Source: Vibrio ishigakensis
Lineage (GTDB): Bacteria; Pseudomonadota; Gammaproteobacteria; Enterobacterales; Vibrionaceae
DNA length: 64,000 bases
Direction of reading: 5' to 3'
Assembly: GCF_024347675.1 (NCBI RefSeq)
Contig: NZ_AP024882.1
Span: forward strand, 806,001 to 870,000
Shown: piece by piece, positions 46,767 to 55,518 of the stretch
How the letters are laid out: every line of letters starts with the position of its first letter
How positions within the stretch are numbered: the stretch's first letter is position 1
Made by a program: the position numbers and the translations under genes
Notes under the pieces: generated by a model
The model's input: the letters and a program-made list of their open reading frames with translations, nothing else
What the model was told of the DNA's origin: nothing
Database searches by the model: none

Positions 46767-47995
46767 TGACAAACAACACCTTATTCGAAACCTTGAATCC
46801 ACCTCAGCGCCTGCTTATGGGGCCAGGTCCAATCAATGCTTATCCTCGAGTACATCAAGCGTTATCGACCTCTTTGATTGGTCAATATGACCCTGTTATG
46901 ACGGGTTATATGAACCAGGCTCAGTCTCTATACCGAGGTGTGTTCCATACCCAGAACCAACAGACCATGCTGGTGGATGGCACTGCGCGTTCAGGTATCG
47001 AAGCGGTATTGGTTTCTGTGCTTAAGCCGGGTGATAAGGTGTTGATCCCTGTGATTGGTCGCTTTGGTCACTTGCTGTGTGAAATCGCTAATCGTGTAGG
47101 TGCAGTGGTTAAAACCATAGACATCGAATGGGGTGAGGTATGTCCGCCGGAGTTGGTCGAAAAGGCGATTAAAGAATTCCAACCTAAGCTTCTGGCAACC
47201 GTGCAGGGTGATACCTCCACTACCATGAATCAGCCTCTGGCTGAGATTGGTGAGATCTGTAATAAACATGGTGTGCTCTTCTATTGTGATGCGACCGCTT
47301 CGATTGCAGGCAATGAACTTAAGGTGGATGAGTGGCATCTGGATGCGGTATCTGCCGGTCTGCAAAAGTGTTTGGGCGGTCCATCTGGAAGCGCTCCGAT
47401 TACACTGAGTGACCGCTGCGCTGAGCTAATCAACAAACGTAAACATATTGAAGCTGGGATCCGAGCTGATCACCACCAAAGTGGCGAAGACGAAATGATC
47501 CGCTCTAACTATTTCGATCTGGCTATGGTGATGGATTACTGGGGGCCAGAGCGCCTTAACCATCACACCGAAGCCACTAGCATGTTGTACGCGGCGCGAG
47601 AGTGTGCGCGAATCTTCCTTGAAGAGGGTGCTGATACCGTTATCGCGAGACACAAACAGGCAGGTGACGCTATGGTGACCGGTCTGCGTGCTATGGGGTT
47701 AGAGCTATTCGGTAACCCTGAATTTAAGATGAATAACGTGGTGGGTGTCTATATTCCACAAGGCATAGATGGAGACAAGGTGCGCCAAGAATTGCTGACC
47801 AGCTTTGGCATCGAGATTGGCACCTCATTTGGTCCACTGCATGGAAAGATCTGGCGTATCGGTACCATGGGTTATAACGCCAGACAAGAAGCTGTGCTAA
47901 CGACACTGGCCGCTCTGGAAGCCATCCTGATTCGTAACAAGGCCAAGGTGATTCCTGGTCAAGCGGTGCTTGCCGCTATGAGTCTTTTCGAGTAG
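46766..47995 (+). CDS. hpxJ: HpxJ/PucG-like ureidoglycine-glyoxylate aminotransferase
   Basis: The 409-residue protein is a class V, PLP-dependent aminotransferase: MGPGPINAYPRVHQAL near the start, DATASIAGNELKVDEW and the PLP lysine K201 in VSAGLQKCLGGPSGSAP. It resembles alanine-glyoxylate aminotransferases, of which HpxJ/PucG transfer the amino group of ureidoglycine to an oxo acid, giving oxalurate. Placement beside allantoate amidohydrolase and oxamate hydrolase genes makes that assignment likely. Confidence 0.86.
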   Translation: MTNNTLFETLNPPQRLLMGPGPINAYPRVHQALSTSLIGQYDPVMTGYMNQAQSLYRGVFHTQNQQTMLVDGTARSGIEAVLVSVLKPGDKVLIPVIGRFGHLLCEIANRVGAVVKTIDIEWGEVCPPELVEKAIKEFQPKLLATVQGDTSTTMNQPLAEIGEICNKHGVLFYCDATASIAGNELKVDEWHLDAVSAGLQKCLGGPSGSAPITLSDRCAELINKRKHIEAGIRADHHQSGEDEMIRSNYFDLAMVMDYWGPERLNHHTEATSMLYAARECARIFLEEGADTVIARHKQAGDAMVTGLRAMGLELFGNPEFKMNNVVGVYIPQGIDGDKVRQELLTSFGIEIGTSFGPLHGKIWRIGTMGYNARQEAVLTTLAALEAILIRNKAKVIPGQAVLAAMSLFE

Positions 47996-48005
47996 GGCGC
48001 CAGTG

Positions 48006-49238
48006 ATGACTAGAACGGATTCAAACATCATCATGCAGCGTGCCGACGAGTTGGCACAGTTTACCTCAACACCCGGTGCACTGACCCGTACCTACCTATC
48101 CAAACAGCACAAGCAAGCTCATCAAGCCCTGTCAGAATGGATGGTTCAAGCAGGCCTAGAGACTTGGCAAGACAGTGTGGGCAATCAGTGGGGACGTAAG
48201 GTTTCCGCTAACCCAACCCAGCCGACCCTTATCATCGGCTCTCATAGCGATACCGTGGTGAATGCCGGAAAATACGATGGCAATCTGGGTATTTTGCTTG
48301 GGATCAGCGCTCTGCAGCAGCTTATAGATATCGAGTTTCCCTTTCATGTAGATATCGTCGCCTTTGCCGATGAAGAGGGCACACGTTTTGATACTACCTT
48401 GATTGGATCTAGTGCGACGGCAGGTGTTTTCCAGCCTGATTGGCTTGAGGTTGAGGATAAACAGGGCATTTCAATGGCTGAAGCGATGCTTGAGTTTGGC
48501 CTTGACCCTAAAAAAGCAGCCTTGGATGCTAGAGAGCCTAGCGAGGTTCAAGCGTATCTAGAGGTGCATATAGAGCAAGGGCCAGTGCTGGAGGCTGAGG
48601 ATAGAGCCGTGGGTGTGGTTACTGGAATCGCAGGGGCTAAACGCTATCAGTTTTCAGTAAAGGGCATGGCCGGTCACGCCGGTACTGTACCACTCGAGAT
48701 GAGAGCCGATGCTATGTGCGGCATGGCGCAGATGACGCTTGCGATTGAAGCCTTTGCTAAGCAAAACAGCCTAGTGGCAACCGTTGGCAAATGCGAGCTT
48801 CCGTCGGGCTCAGTGAATGTAATCCCTGGGGTAGTTAACTTCACTCTAGATATCCGCAGCTTAGACCAAGCTAAGCTAGATGACTACTGTGAGGCCTTGC
48901 TGGCGCAGCTTGATGATATTGCGGAGCAGCGTGGTTTGTCTCTTAAAAGCGAGCTGTTTTATGAGGCTGAATCCGTTCCTTGTGCTGAGTCCTTACAGCA
49001 ACTTTGGGGCTCGGCTGTGGAGCTTAGCACTAAGCAAGCACCGTTGTTTCTAGCCAGCGGTGCTGGTCATGATGCTTTGGCTATGGCGCATCTTACTGAG
49101 GTGGGAATGTTGTTTGTGCGCTGTGACAAGGGCATTAGTCATAACCCGAGAGAAGCGGTCAATGTGCAGGATGTAGAGGTGGCTCTGGATTGCTTAAAGC
49201 AGATGCTGCTTTTGCTAAAGGAACGAGCCGATGGTTAA
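48006..49238 (+). CDS. hpxK: Allantoate amidohydrolase, M20 family
   Basis: The 410-residue metalloenzyme has the M20 zinc ligands: GSHSDTVVNAGKYDGNLG, ADEEGTRFD, EVHIEQGP and ISHNPRE at the C-terminus. The IEQGP motif is specific to the allantoate amidohydrolase / N-carbamoyl-amino-acid hydrolase subgroup. It would convert allantoate to ureidoglycine, CO2 and ammonia, feeding HpxJ. I use the ATG at 48006; a GTG one codon earlier is possible. The DUF5718 gene overlaps its end by 8 bp. Confidence 0.88.
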   Translation: MTRTDSNIIMQRADELAQFTSTPGALTRTYLSKQHKQAHQALSEWMVQAGLETWQDSVGNQWGRKVSANPTQPTLIIGSHSDTVVNAGKYDGNLGILLGISALQQLIDIEFPFHVDIVAFADEEGTRFDTTLIGSSATAGVFQPDWLEVEDKQGISMAEAMLEFGLDPKKAALDAREPSEVQAYLEVHIEQGPVLEAEDRAVGVVTGIAGAKRYQFSVKGMAGHAGTVPLEMRADAMCGMAQMTLAIEAFAKQNSLVATVGKCELPSGSVNVIPGVVNFTLDIRSLDQAKLDDYCEALLAQLDDIAEQRGLSLKSELFYEAESVPCAESLQQLWGSAVELSTKQAPLFLASGAGHDALAMAHLTEVGMLFVRCDKGISHNPREAVNVQDVEVALDCLKQMLLLLKERADG

Positions 49239-50058
49239 GGCATCTAAGGTTGTGCTCGGCATTGCAGGAAACTCGCCTGGATATCTCAACCAAACAGGAG
49301 AGAGCCGAGCGTTAGATAAGGTTGAGGATACTCGCCTGCCAAGGGCACTGTTTCCTATCTATGCCGAGAATTACGAGCAGAGCTATCTTGCTCAATACCC
49401 GTTTAGCGACAGCAGGCTTCAACTACCAGAGCAATCCGATGCCAAGGTGCAAATGGAGCCTGAGCTTGCCCTTAAGCTGAAGGTGCAATATCGAGCATCG
49501 GGTGAAGTCCAGAGCTTAGCGCCGATAGCATTAGGTCTCATAAACGATGCTACGCATAGAAACAAAACCATAGATAAGCTGGTACAAAAAAAGAATTGGG
49601 GAGCCTCTAGTAAAGGGATCAGCGTGAGCTGGTTGCCTATACCGGAATTTGAGCCAGCTCTGAATCATCTGAGATTGTGTGGCTTCTTGAACAGAGGTGG
49701 AGAGTGGTATCTATGCAGTCAGGACGTATCGGTTGTCGATTATCATCTCTTCTTTGAGCCCTTGCTCGACTGGATTGCAGAACGTATCAATAGCCAACAG
49801 GATGAGGGCGCTCTTCACGACATCAAAGCCATATTACAAGGGTGTAATCGGCCTGCTGAAATCACAGTGGCTATCGGTGCGCCTTGCTATACAGATTTAG
49901 GTGAATCTCACTATTTGCAGCAGGGTGATGAAACCCTAGCAATCGCTTACGACAGCCGTGAACTCTCTTTTGGTGAAATAGAGCAAGCGTTAGCCCATGG
50001 AGACGTATCTAAACTGAGCAAATCTAAGCTCTACTTGCATCAGCAGGTAGCAGGCTAA
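49231..50058 (+). CDS. DUF5718 protein (FAH-fold-like) in the allantoin operon
   Basis: The 275-residue protein begins VVLGIAGNSPGYLNQTGE and contains LFPIYAENYEQSYLAQYPFS, MEPELALKLKVQY and ALGLINDATHRNKTIDKL followed by KKNWGASSKGIS, which fit DUF5718 as I know it. The order Glu-x-Glu-L, then N-D-A, then K-x-W-G-x-S-K-G recalls the metal site and lysine of fumarylacetoacetase-fold enzymes. No function is established. Overlap with the allantoate amidohydrolase gene points to a step in ureide breakdown. Cytoplasmic. Confidence 0.72.
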   Translation: MVKASKVVLGIAGNSPGYLNQTGESRALDKVEDTRLPRALFPIYAENYEQSYLAQYPFSDSRLQLPEQSDAKVQMEPELALKLKVQYRASGEVQSLAPIALGLINDATHRNKTIDKLVQKKNWGASSKGISVSWLPIPEFEPALNHLRLCGFLNRGGEWYLCSQDVSVVDYHLFFEPLLDWIAERINSQQDEGALHDIKAILQGCNRPAEITVAIGAPCYTDLGESHYLQQGDETLAIAYDSRELSFGEIEQALAHGDVSKLSKSKLYLHQQVAG

Positions 50059-50114
50059 CAGTAACAAGGAGGTTAGGCTTTCGAGCGACCTCAATTAGGA
50101 AGTATGAGGAAATA

Positions 50115-50693
50115 ATGAAAAAGCAGTTGCAGCTAGCCAGTGCATTCTTTCGCATTGGCCTATTTGGCTTTGGGGGCGGGCCAACCATGATCCCCCTAGT
50201 GCATAAAGAGGTAGTGGATAACTATCAGTGGATGGATGACGATGAGTTTTCCAATGTTCTTGCCATAGGCAACACCTTACCCGGGCCGATAGCCACCAAA
50301 ATGGCGGGTTACATTGGCTATAAGGTGGGCGGTGTGTTTGGGTGCATCAATGCTGTGATTGCCACCATAATCCCGCTGATCATTGTGATGATTGCAGGAC
50401 TAGGCCTATTGAATGAATATCGCGATAAGCCTTGGGTTGCTGGTATGGCTCACGGTGTGGTTCCTGTTGTGACTTGGATGATGGTCAAGCTGAGTTACGA
50501 CTTTTTTATGAAAGGGCACAAAGCATTAGGGATGCTGGCGACGGTATTGGGCAGCCTAGCCTCATTGATACTGATCTCTGTCTTCCATATTCACCCAGGC
50601 TTGATCGTGGGGGCGGTGCTCCTCGCTGTATTGATTAAGCCATCTCCGAAGAAGGAATATGATCAAGTAGCGACTGAGAAGGGAGAGGGCTAA
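50115..50693 (+). CDS. CHR-domain (chromate-transporter family) membrane protein 1
   Basis: The 192-residue protein is a single CHR domain: FFRIGLFGFGGGPTMIPLVH, then GNTLPGPIATKMAGYIGYKV with the conserved P-G-P. It has five to six membrane segments. Short CHR proteins work as pairs, and the next gene supplies the partner. Family members export chromate in some bacteria, but many have other, unknown anions. Being at the end of a ureide operon, oxalate, oxamate or another product anion is a reasonable guess. It has an AGGAA ribosome-binding site. Confidence 0.85.
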   Translation: MKKQLQLASAFFRIGLFGFGGGPTMIPLVHKEVVDNYQWMDDDEFSNVLAIGNTLPGPIATKMAGYIGYKVGGVFGCINAVIATIIPLIIVMIAGLGLLNEYRDKPWVAGMAHGVVPVVTWMMVKLSYDFFMKGHKALGMLATVLGSLASLILISVFHIHPGLIVGAVLLAVLIKPSPKKEYDQVATEKGEG

Positions 50694-50695
50694 CC

Positions 50696-51223
50696 ATGCA
50701 GATTTATCTAGATATCTTTCTCGCTTTCTTCATTCCCAACATAGTGGGGTACGGTGGTGGTCCTGCGATCATTCCTCTTATTGAAGCGCAAGTGGTTGGT
50801 CAATACGGCTGGATGAATGCCAATCAATTTGCAGAGGTGCTGGCCCTAGGTAATGCCCTTCCAAGCCCTATCGCAACTAAGATGGCTGGCTATATCGGTT
50901 ATGAAGTGGGTGGCAATTTGGGAGCGGCTATCGCAGTATTTGCTACTGTGGCCCCAACCATCATCATTATGATAGTTGCGATGGGCGTTCTGTATAAGTA
51001 TCGCAGTTCGCCTAAGGTGAAAGCCCTTAGCGCTTGGGTATTGCCTATTATCTTCACCCTAATGCTTCTGCTCAGCTACAAACTCGTGCTCTCTGGCGTT
51101 GGCAATGGTTGGATGCATTTTGCGTTGCTGTTTGTATTGGCTGGTATCGCCCTAGAGAAGTTCAAGGTTCACCCTACTTATGTTATCTCGGCAAGCCTTG
51201 TCTACGGCGCTCTGCTGATGTAA
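50696..51223 (+). CDS. CHR-domain (chromate-transporter family) membrane protein 2
   Basis: The 175-residue protein is the second half of a short-chain CHR pair: FFIPNIVGYGGGPAIIPLIE and GNALPSPIATKMAGYIGYEV. It starts 2 nt after its partner gene ends, so both are made together and likely form a heterodimer in the inner membrane. It is the last gene of the operon. No clear terminator is seen in the 190 bp that follow before the integrase relic. Confidence 0.85.
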   Translation: MQIYLDIFLAFFIPNIVGYGGGPAIIPLIEAQVVGQYGWMNANQFAEVLALGNALPSPIATKMAGYIGYEVGGNLGAAIAVFATVAPTIIIMIVAMGVLYKYRSSPKVKALSAWVLPIIFTLMLLLSYKLVLSGVGNGWMHFALLFVLAGIALEKFKVHPTYVISASLVYGALLM

Positions 51224-51413
51224 TTAAGTGAATTAGTCTGAGGGTAATCTGTCTGTTTCGTTTACTCGATGTGACCATATCTGACAGGTTGCCCTAAATT
51301 AGTTTTGCCCCAAAGTTACCTAGACTGTTTACTCAGTTCTACTACCTACTCCAAATACACCCTGAGTTTTCTAATGACTGGAATCAAATTTAACTTATCG
51401 AGTAGATTGCAAG

Positions 51414-52396
51414 CTATGGATCTGTTTTGTGGTTTGCAACAAAGATTTTATTTAGTGGGCTTACAGTACCTGCGAAGTGTTCACCAATGACATGCGTATA
51501 GATTTGTGTCGTTGCTACATCTGAATGCCCTGGCAACTCTTAAACAGTACGGATATCTTGTCCAGAACGCAGCAATTCAGTTGCAAAACTATGACGGAAA
51601 GTATGGCAAGTGATTGGTTTGTTAGAGATGTTTGCTTGTTGTACGGCACGTTTTAAGGCCTTTCGTGGTGAAGAGTCGTGCAGATGATGGCGGCAAAGTT
51701 GATTAATTAGTGGATGTCTACAGATAGTCATTGAAGGGAAGATAAACATCCATAAAGTTTGTTTAAACGCGTTGGGATACTTTTTACCAAGAGCATGAGG
51801 TAATGATGGGCCAATACCTTGTTTATTATCATTTCTCTGTATTGTTGATACTCTCTCTATTTGATGTTGGAGTGATGGGGTGAGGGTGGGGCTCAGTAAT
51901 GTCACTCGATCTTTTTTGCCTTTCCCATCCCGCACGGTTAACGACAAGTTAGTGAAGTCTAGATCCTGCACCCTGAGTCGTAAACACTCATTGACTCTAC
52001 GTCCTGATCCATAAAGTAATGAAAATATCGTGTGATTCACACCTGATAGATGCGAGAGAATGAGTTGCACTTCGTTGGCCGTTAGCACGTTTGGTAGTTT
52101 GCGTGTTTTTTAGCATAGGTAAAACCTAATTCTCCCACTGGGGCTTGTAAAAACTGATTGTAGAGATATGCAATCGTGTTGAGAGCAACTTTTTGAGTGT
52201 CGATTGCTACGTATTGCTCGTTGGCAAGATAAGGAAGAAAAGCCGTTACTTTGTTTTCTCTCATATCTTTTGGATGTTTTAGTTTGTTGAAGCAGATGAA
52301 TTATTTAATCCAATATAAGTAGGCTTTTTCTGTTTTGAGACTATATCCCGACATTCGAATATGTCGCCGAATTTCTTCTAGAAACTTGCTAGTTAT
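51414..52396 (-). pseudogene. intI: Integron integrase (intI) pseudogene
   Basis: Translated with repairs, this gives a tyrosine recombinase of about 325 residues of the Vibrio IntIA kind: SKFLEEIRRHIRMSGYSLKT, LLYGSGRRVNECLRLRVQDL (first catalytic Arg), TCHTFRHSFATELLRSG (His-x-x-Arg) and TTQIYTHVIGEHFAG (catalytic Tyr). Lesions are an ATA where the start ATG is expected (52394-52396), a TAA after YLYWIK (52301-52303), a one-base loss in an A6 run (52106-52111) that shifts the frame before RKLPNVLT, and a TAA for Gln after GQDIRTV (51540-51542). It cannot make an active integrase. Confidence 0.9.
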
Positions 52397-52412
52397 CTCT
52401 CATTTTCTTTTA

Positions 52413-52428
52413 CTGTGTATTTATACAG
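52413..52428. promoter_or_regulatory. LexA (SOS) box upstream of the intI relic
   Basis: CTGTGTATTTATACAG is an exact CTGT-N8-ACAG LexA site, 17 bp before the expected integrase start. Integron integrases are known to be SOS-regulated; the site survives although the gene is broken. Confidence 0.85.
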
Positions 52429-52431
52429 TTT

Positions 52432-52464
52432 ATTCGGGTTGAATTCGGGTTGAATTCAGGTTGA
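52432..52464. repeat. Three 11-bp tandem repeats next to the LexA box
   Basis: ATTCGGGTTGA occurs twice exactly and a third time as ATTCAGGTTGA, head to tail with an 11-bp period (about one helical turn). It lies between the LexA box and the attI region. Its role is unknown. Confidence 0.85.
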
Positions 52465-52655
52465 GTATGAAAAATGGCTTGTTTTGCCGAGAGCCTAGTC
52501 TCATTATGTCGATAGCGAATTTAATAAGTTATTGTTATTAAAGGTAATGACGCTATTCTTATCTAAGATAACACGCACGCTCGTTTTTATGTAAAGACAG
52601 AATGCTTAATATGAAGTATATGCATAAATTTCAGTGATTTATGGTAGCTTGAATG

Positions 52656-52665
52656 AAAGTTAGGC
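52656..52665 (+). other. attI core recombination site
   Basis: AAAGTTAGGC matches the 3' end of known attI sites, with the crossover expected after the G of GTTAGGC (52659-52665). It lies about 260 bp upstream of the integrase start, just before the first cassette. The exact extent of attI was not defined. Confidence 0.7.
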
Positions 52666-52772
52666 AAGCGGAAAAACGAGCGGGCCTGTTATTAACAATG
52701 TTAACTGGCTTTCCGATAGGCTGCCGCAGAATCAAAGCATTTTGTTAAGAAGTTATATAAGAGGACAATCAA

Positions 52773-54101
52773 TTGAAATTGGAATTCCTAGTTCTAGTAA
52801 AGAATGATGATTCATTTTGTAATAGTAAAAAAGCATTTATTGATTTTTTAAAGGTAGATTCTCTAATCTCAATTACAGGTCAAAAGCTTACATTTAAACG
52901 AACTCAAAAATCAAAGCCATTAATCACAGTTAAATTTAGGGTTGAAACAGATAATATACCTTCAAATAAAGAGCGTTATTTTTTAATAGTTTTAGAAAAT
53001 ACAAAGGAAGAATTAGTTAGGGAATTTTCCGAGGTAGGCAACAAAATCAAACAAATTTGCAAAAGAATTAACCCGGAATCTACAGTAATAAATGTTTTAT
53101 GGGATGATATCGGCAGACACTATGCCTACCTTGCATACCCATTGATAAATGATGTAGAAAATGTAATGCGTAAATTGATCAGTAAGTTCATGTTGATTAA
53201 TGTTGGTATGGATTGGTCAAAAGAAACAATGCTTCCTGATTTAGCCAAAAAAATAGAAAGTTTTGAAGAAGAAGATACTCACCTAAACGACCTTTACAAG
53301 CTTGATTTTATAAATTTATCTCACGTTCTATTTCAGAAAAAGAGAGATATCACTCTTGAGGAATTAGACCGAGTGTTGACTAAGACATCATTTGGGGAGG
53401 ATGATAAAGCTAAGATTTTAAAATACGTTCCTAAATCAAATTGGGAAAAATATTTTTCTACGTTATTAGATGAAAGCTCCCAAAGCCTCGAGAAAAAATG
53501 GGAACTACTATATAAGCTAAGAAATAAGGTTGCACACAACAGGTTCTTGACTAGACAAGATTTTGAACAAGTAAAAGGCTTAACTTCACAGGTTAAAGAA
53601 ATCCTTAAAGTGGCAATCAATAAACTTGGAGAAATTGACTTAGATGAAGAAGACAGAGAACTAATCATACACACATATCAATCTGAGTCACCTAATGCAT
53701 ACGCATACCTAGCTGAAAAAGCGGTTGCAGAATATTACATGAGAAGTGGCTTTGAAGTTGTTACTCCTGAACTTCACAGTTCTAGATATATGACAGACTT
53801 TGTAGTGAAGACTTCAAATAGCTCATTTGCTGTTGAAGTACGATCTTTTCCATCTAGAGTTTTAATGGCTTCATTAAAAATGAGGTTTGAAAAGTCATTG
53901 TTTATTCTTGAAAAATACATGGAAGAACAAAGTATTAAAAATGGGGAGATAGTTGTTGTTTTAAGGGATTACCCTGACTTCACTCCTTCTGCAAGATTTT
54001 TAGAACGAGTTCAAGCATTCAGAGATGAATTGCCTCCAAATGTAAGTATTAAATTCGGAATAATAAACCCCGAGTCAGGATTTGAACTGATCGATTTATA
54101 A
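52773..54101 (+). CDS. Cassette 1: HEPN domain protein with a PD-(D/E)XK-like C-terminus
   Basis: The 442-residue product has an uncharacterised N-terminal region (1-110), a helical middle (about 115-290) with the HEPN-type catalytic motif R250-N-K-V-A-H255 in LLYKLRNKVAHNRFL, and a C-terminal part (about 308-442) with D342 in YMTDFVVK and E355-x-R357 in FAVEVRSF, a possible restriction-nuclease-like core. The start is a TTG at 52773 with AAGAGGA upstream. HEPN ribonucleases and such nucleases are common in phage defence, so a defence role is plausible but unproven. It is AT-rich and cassette-borne. Confidence 0.7.
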   Translation: MKLEFLVLVKNDDSFCNSKKAFIDFLKVDSLISITGQKLTFKRTQKSKPLITVKFRVETDNIPSNKERYFLIVLENTKEELVREFSEVGNKIKQICKRINPESTVINVLWDDIGRHYAYLAYPLINDVENVMRKLISKFMLINVGMDWSKETMLPDLAKKIESFEEEDTHLNDLYKLDFINLSHVLFQKKRDITLEELDRVLTKTSFGEDDKAKILKYVPKSNWEKYFSTLLDESSQSLEKKWELLYKLRNKVAHNRFLTRQDFEQVKGLTSQVKEILKVAINKLGEIDLDEEDRELIIHTYQSESPNAYAYLAEKAVAEYYMRSGFEVVTPELHSSRYMTDFVVKTSNSSFAVEVRSFPSRVLMASLKMRFEKSLFILEKYMEEQSIKNGEIVVVLRDYPDFTPSARFLERVQAFRDELPPNVSIKFGIINPESGFELIDL

Positions 54102-54138
54102 CTGAATATAAAGTCATGACTATTCGGTTTTTTTAGCG

Positions 54139-54240
54139 CAGTTAACAAGCGCATCAACGCATGGACTAATAACACTTGGCTTGGTTCGTGCCTCACCAAT
54201 TTTAGCCAAGCATTATTAGCCCGTTATGTGAGCGTTAGCA
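54139..54240 (+). other. attC site 1
   Basis: It begins AGTTAACAAGCGCATCAACGC and ends with GTTAGCA (54234-54240, the R' box). Internal arms CTAATAAcacTTGGCT and AGCCAAgcaTTATTAG pair imperfectly, as expected for a folded single-stranded attC. It lies directly between cassette genes 1 and 2. Confidence 0.8.
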
Positions 54241-54264
54241 ATACATTCAAAAGTGGAGTGTTAA

Positions 54265-55518
54265 GTGGAAACAAGAAAAGAGCGATTTGACCGATTGCAA
54301 TTAGCTTTTAATTTGGTCGCGCATCACGATACTGAGCTAAGTTTTTCAGATTTAATCGAGCCTAATCGAGATACATTTCATGGTTTTAAACTAGTCTATT
54401 CAACAAATCACCTTGAAGGTGATTTTGCTAATACGTCCCTAAAAGCTATTGAAGATGAGTATCCGACACTTAAAAAGTATTTTTATGGCTCCGGGTTACT
54501 ATTTTTTTCTGATGAGTTGTATGATAGAACGTGGAAAGAAAAGCACGTTAAATTGTCCATCGATTACTCTCTTAGTTTAGATTCCAACGCGGCTGAACGT
54601 TTCCGTATTTGGGAGGATGGCAAAGATCTTGATAAATCAGAGCAAGACTTTGAAAATTTGGTTCGATTCATCAAGGAGGGCCCTGATAGTGGCTTTAACT
54701 TCGATTATTCATTTTTCATAATAGAAAATTATTATGACTCCATGAAGCCAGAAAATCACAGACCATTTAATACAATTAGGGCATTGAAACGTTTTGATAA
54801 CTTGGTTTATGAAAAAGAGTCGTTTTGTGTAAAAAATCCAATTTTTAATGAGACTAGATCTCTAGCTGGACAGAGAACTATTGACACTCTTTATGCCTTT
54901 CACTCAAGCCCAGAAATTAAGGGCTTTCAGAAAAGGAGAATGTTACTTTATGTAGTTTTATTGAAGGCTGTAATCCTTAACCAGAATAAAACTGCCAGCA
55001 TTGAATCTAAGTTAGGTGAATTGATAGAGTTTTGTATATTGGACTTAGAGAAGTTCCCAAAGACAGAATTGTATTTTGCTTGGAAGTTGATGAAATATGG
55101 CAAGAGTCTGCGATTTTTCGACCCTGTAAGCCAAATTGGTAAGAAAACCAAGGGAAAACTAAGGGGAATGTCGTGGGACATTTTTGCGCTTCGATATCAA
55201 GAGACTATGGCATCAAAGAGTTATGAAGGTGATTTCTTTATTCCATTTTTTGCTTCTTTTGATAATAGGTTTGTTGAATTAACTAAAGCTTGTCCTATAC
55301 GAGCTGTTTTAATTGACGAAGTTGGCGAGAACGTCATAACGATTCAGTTAGATGAAATTGAGTTTCAAACCGAGTTGACTAACTCTATGAGTTCAGAGAT
55401 GCTTGCTGAGCTTAATAACTCAACTAAAAAACTAGCAAGGATGAATAAGCCTTTAACAGAAGATAAATTAATAGCAGTAGGCAACAAGTTAGAAGTTCAG
55501 TTGGAAGAGTATTGCTAA
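54265..55518 (+). CDS. Cassette 2: hypothetical 417-residue protein
   Basis: It starts with GTG at 54265 with GGAG 7 nt upstream. The product is soluble, acidic and rich in Phe, Lys and Asn, with no signal peptide or membrane helix. Segments include LVYSTNHLEGDF, FNFDYSFFIIENYYDSMKP, FQKRRMLLYVVLLKAVILN and RGMSWDIFALRYQE. I recognise no domain; the LRGMSWDIFALRY block with acidic residues could belong to a nucleic-acid-related fold but this is a guess. Its stop codon lies inside the R'' box of the next attC, as is usual for cassettes. Confidence 0.7.
   Translation: METRKERFDRLQLAFNLVAHHDTELSFSDLIEPNRDTFHGFKLVYSTNHLEGDFANTSLKAIEDEYPTLKKYFYGSGLLFFSDELYDRTWKEKHVKLSIDYSLSLDSNAAERFRIWEDGKDLDKSEQDFENLVRFIKEGPDSGFNFDYSFFIIENYYDSMKPENHRPFNTIRALKRFDNLVYEKESFCVKNPIFNETRSLAGQRTIDTLYAFHSSPEIKGFQKRRMLLYVVLLKAVILNQNKTASIESKLGELIEFCILDLEKFPKTELYFAWKLMKYGKSLRFFDPVSQIGKKTKGKLRGMSWDIFALRYQETMASKSYEGDFFIPFFASFDNRFVELTKACPIRAVLIDEVGENVITIQLDEIEFQTELTNSMSSEMLAELNNSTKKLARMNKPLTEDKLIAVGNKLEVQLEEYC

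Noticed and set aside
51305..51490. Short plus-strand reading frame before the integrase relic
   Set aside because: It overlaps the 3' end of the intI pseudogene on the other strand and has no ribosome-binding site or recognisable product.
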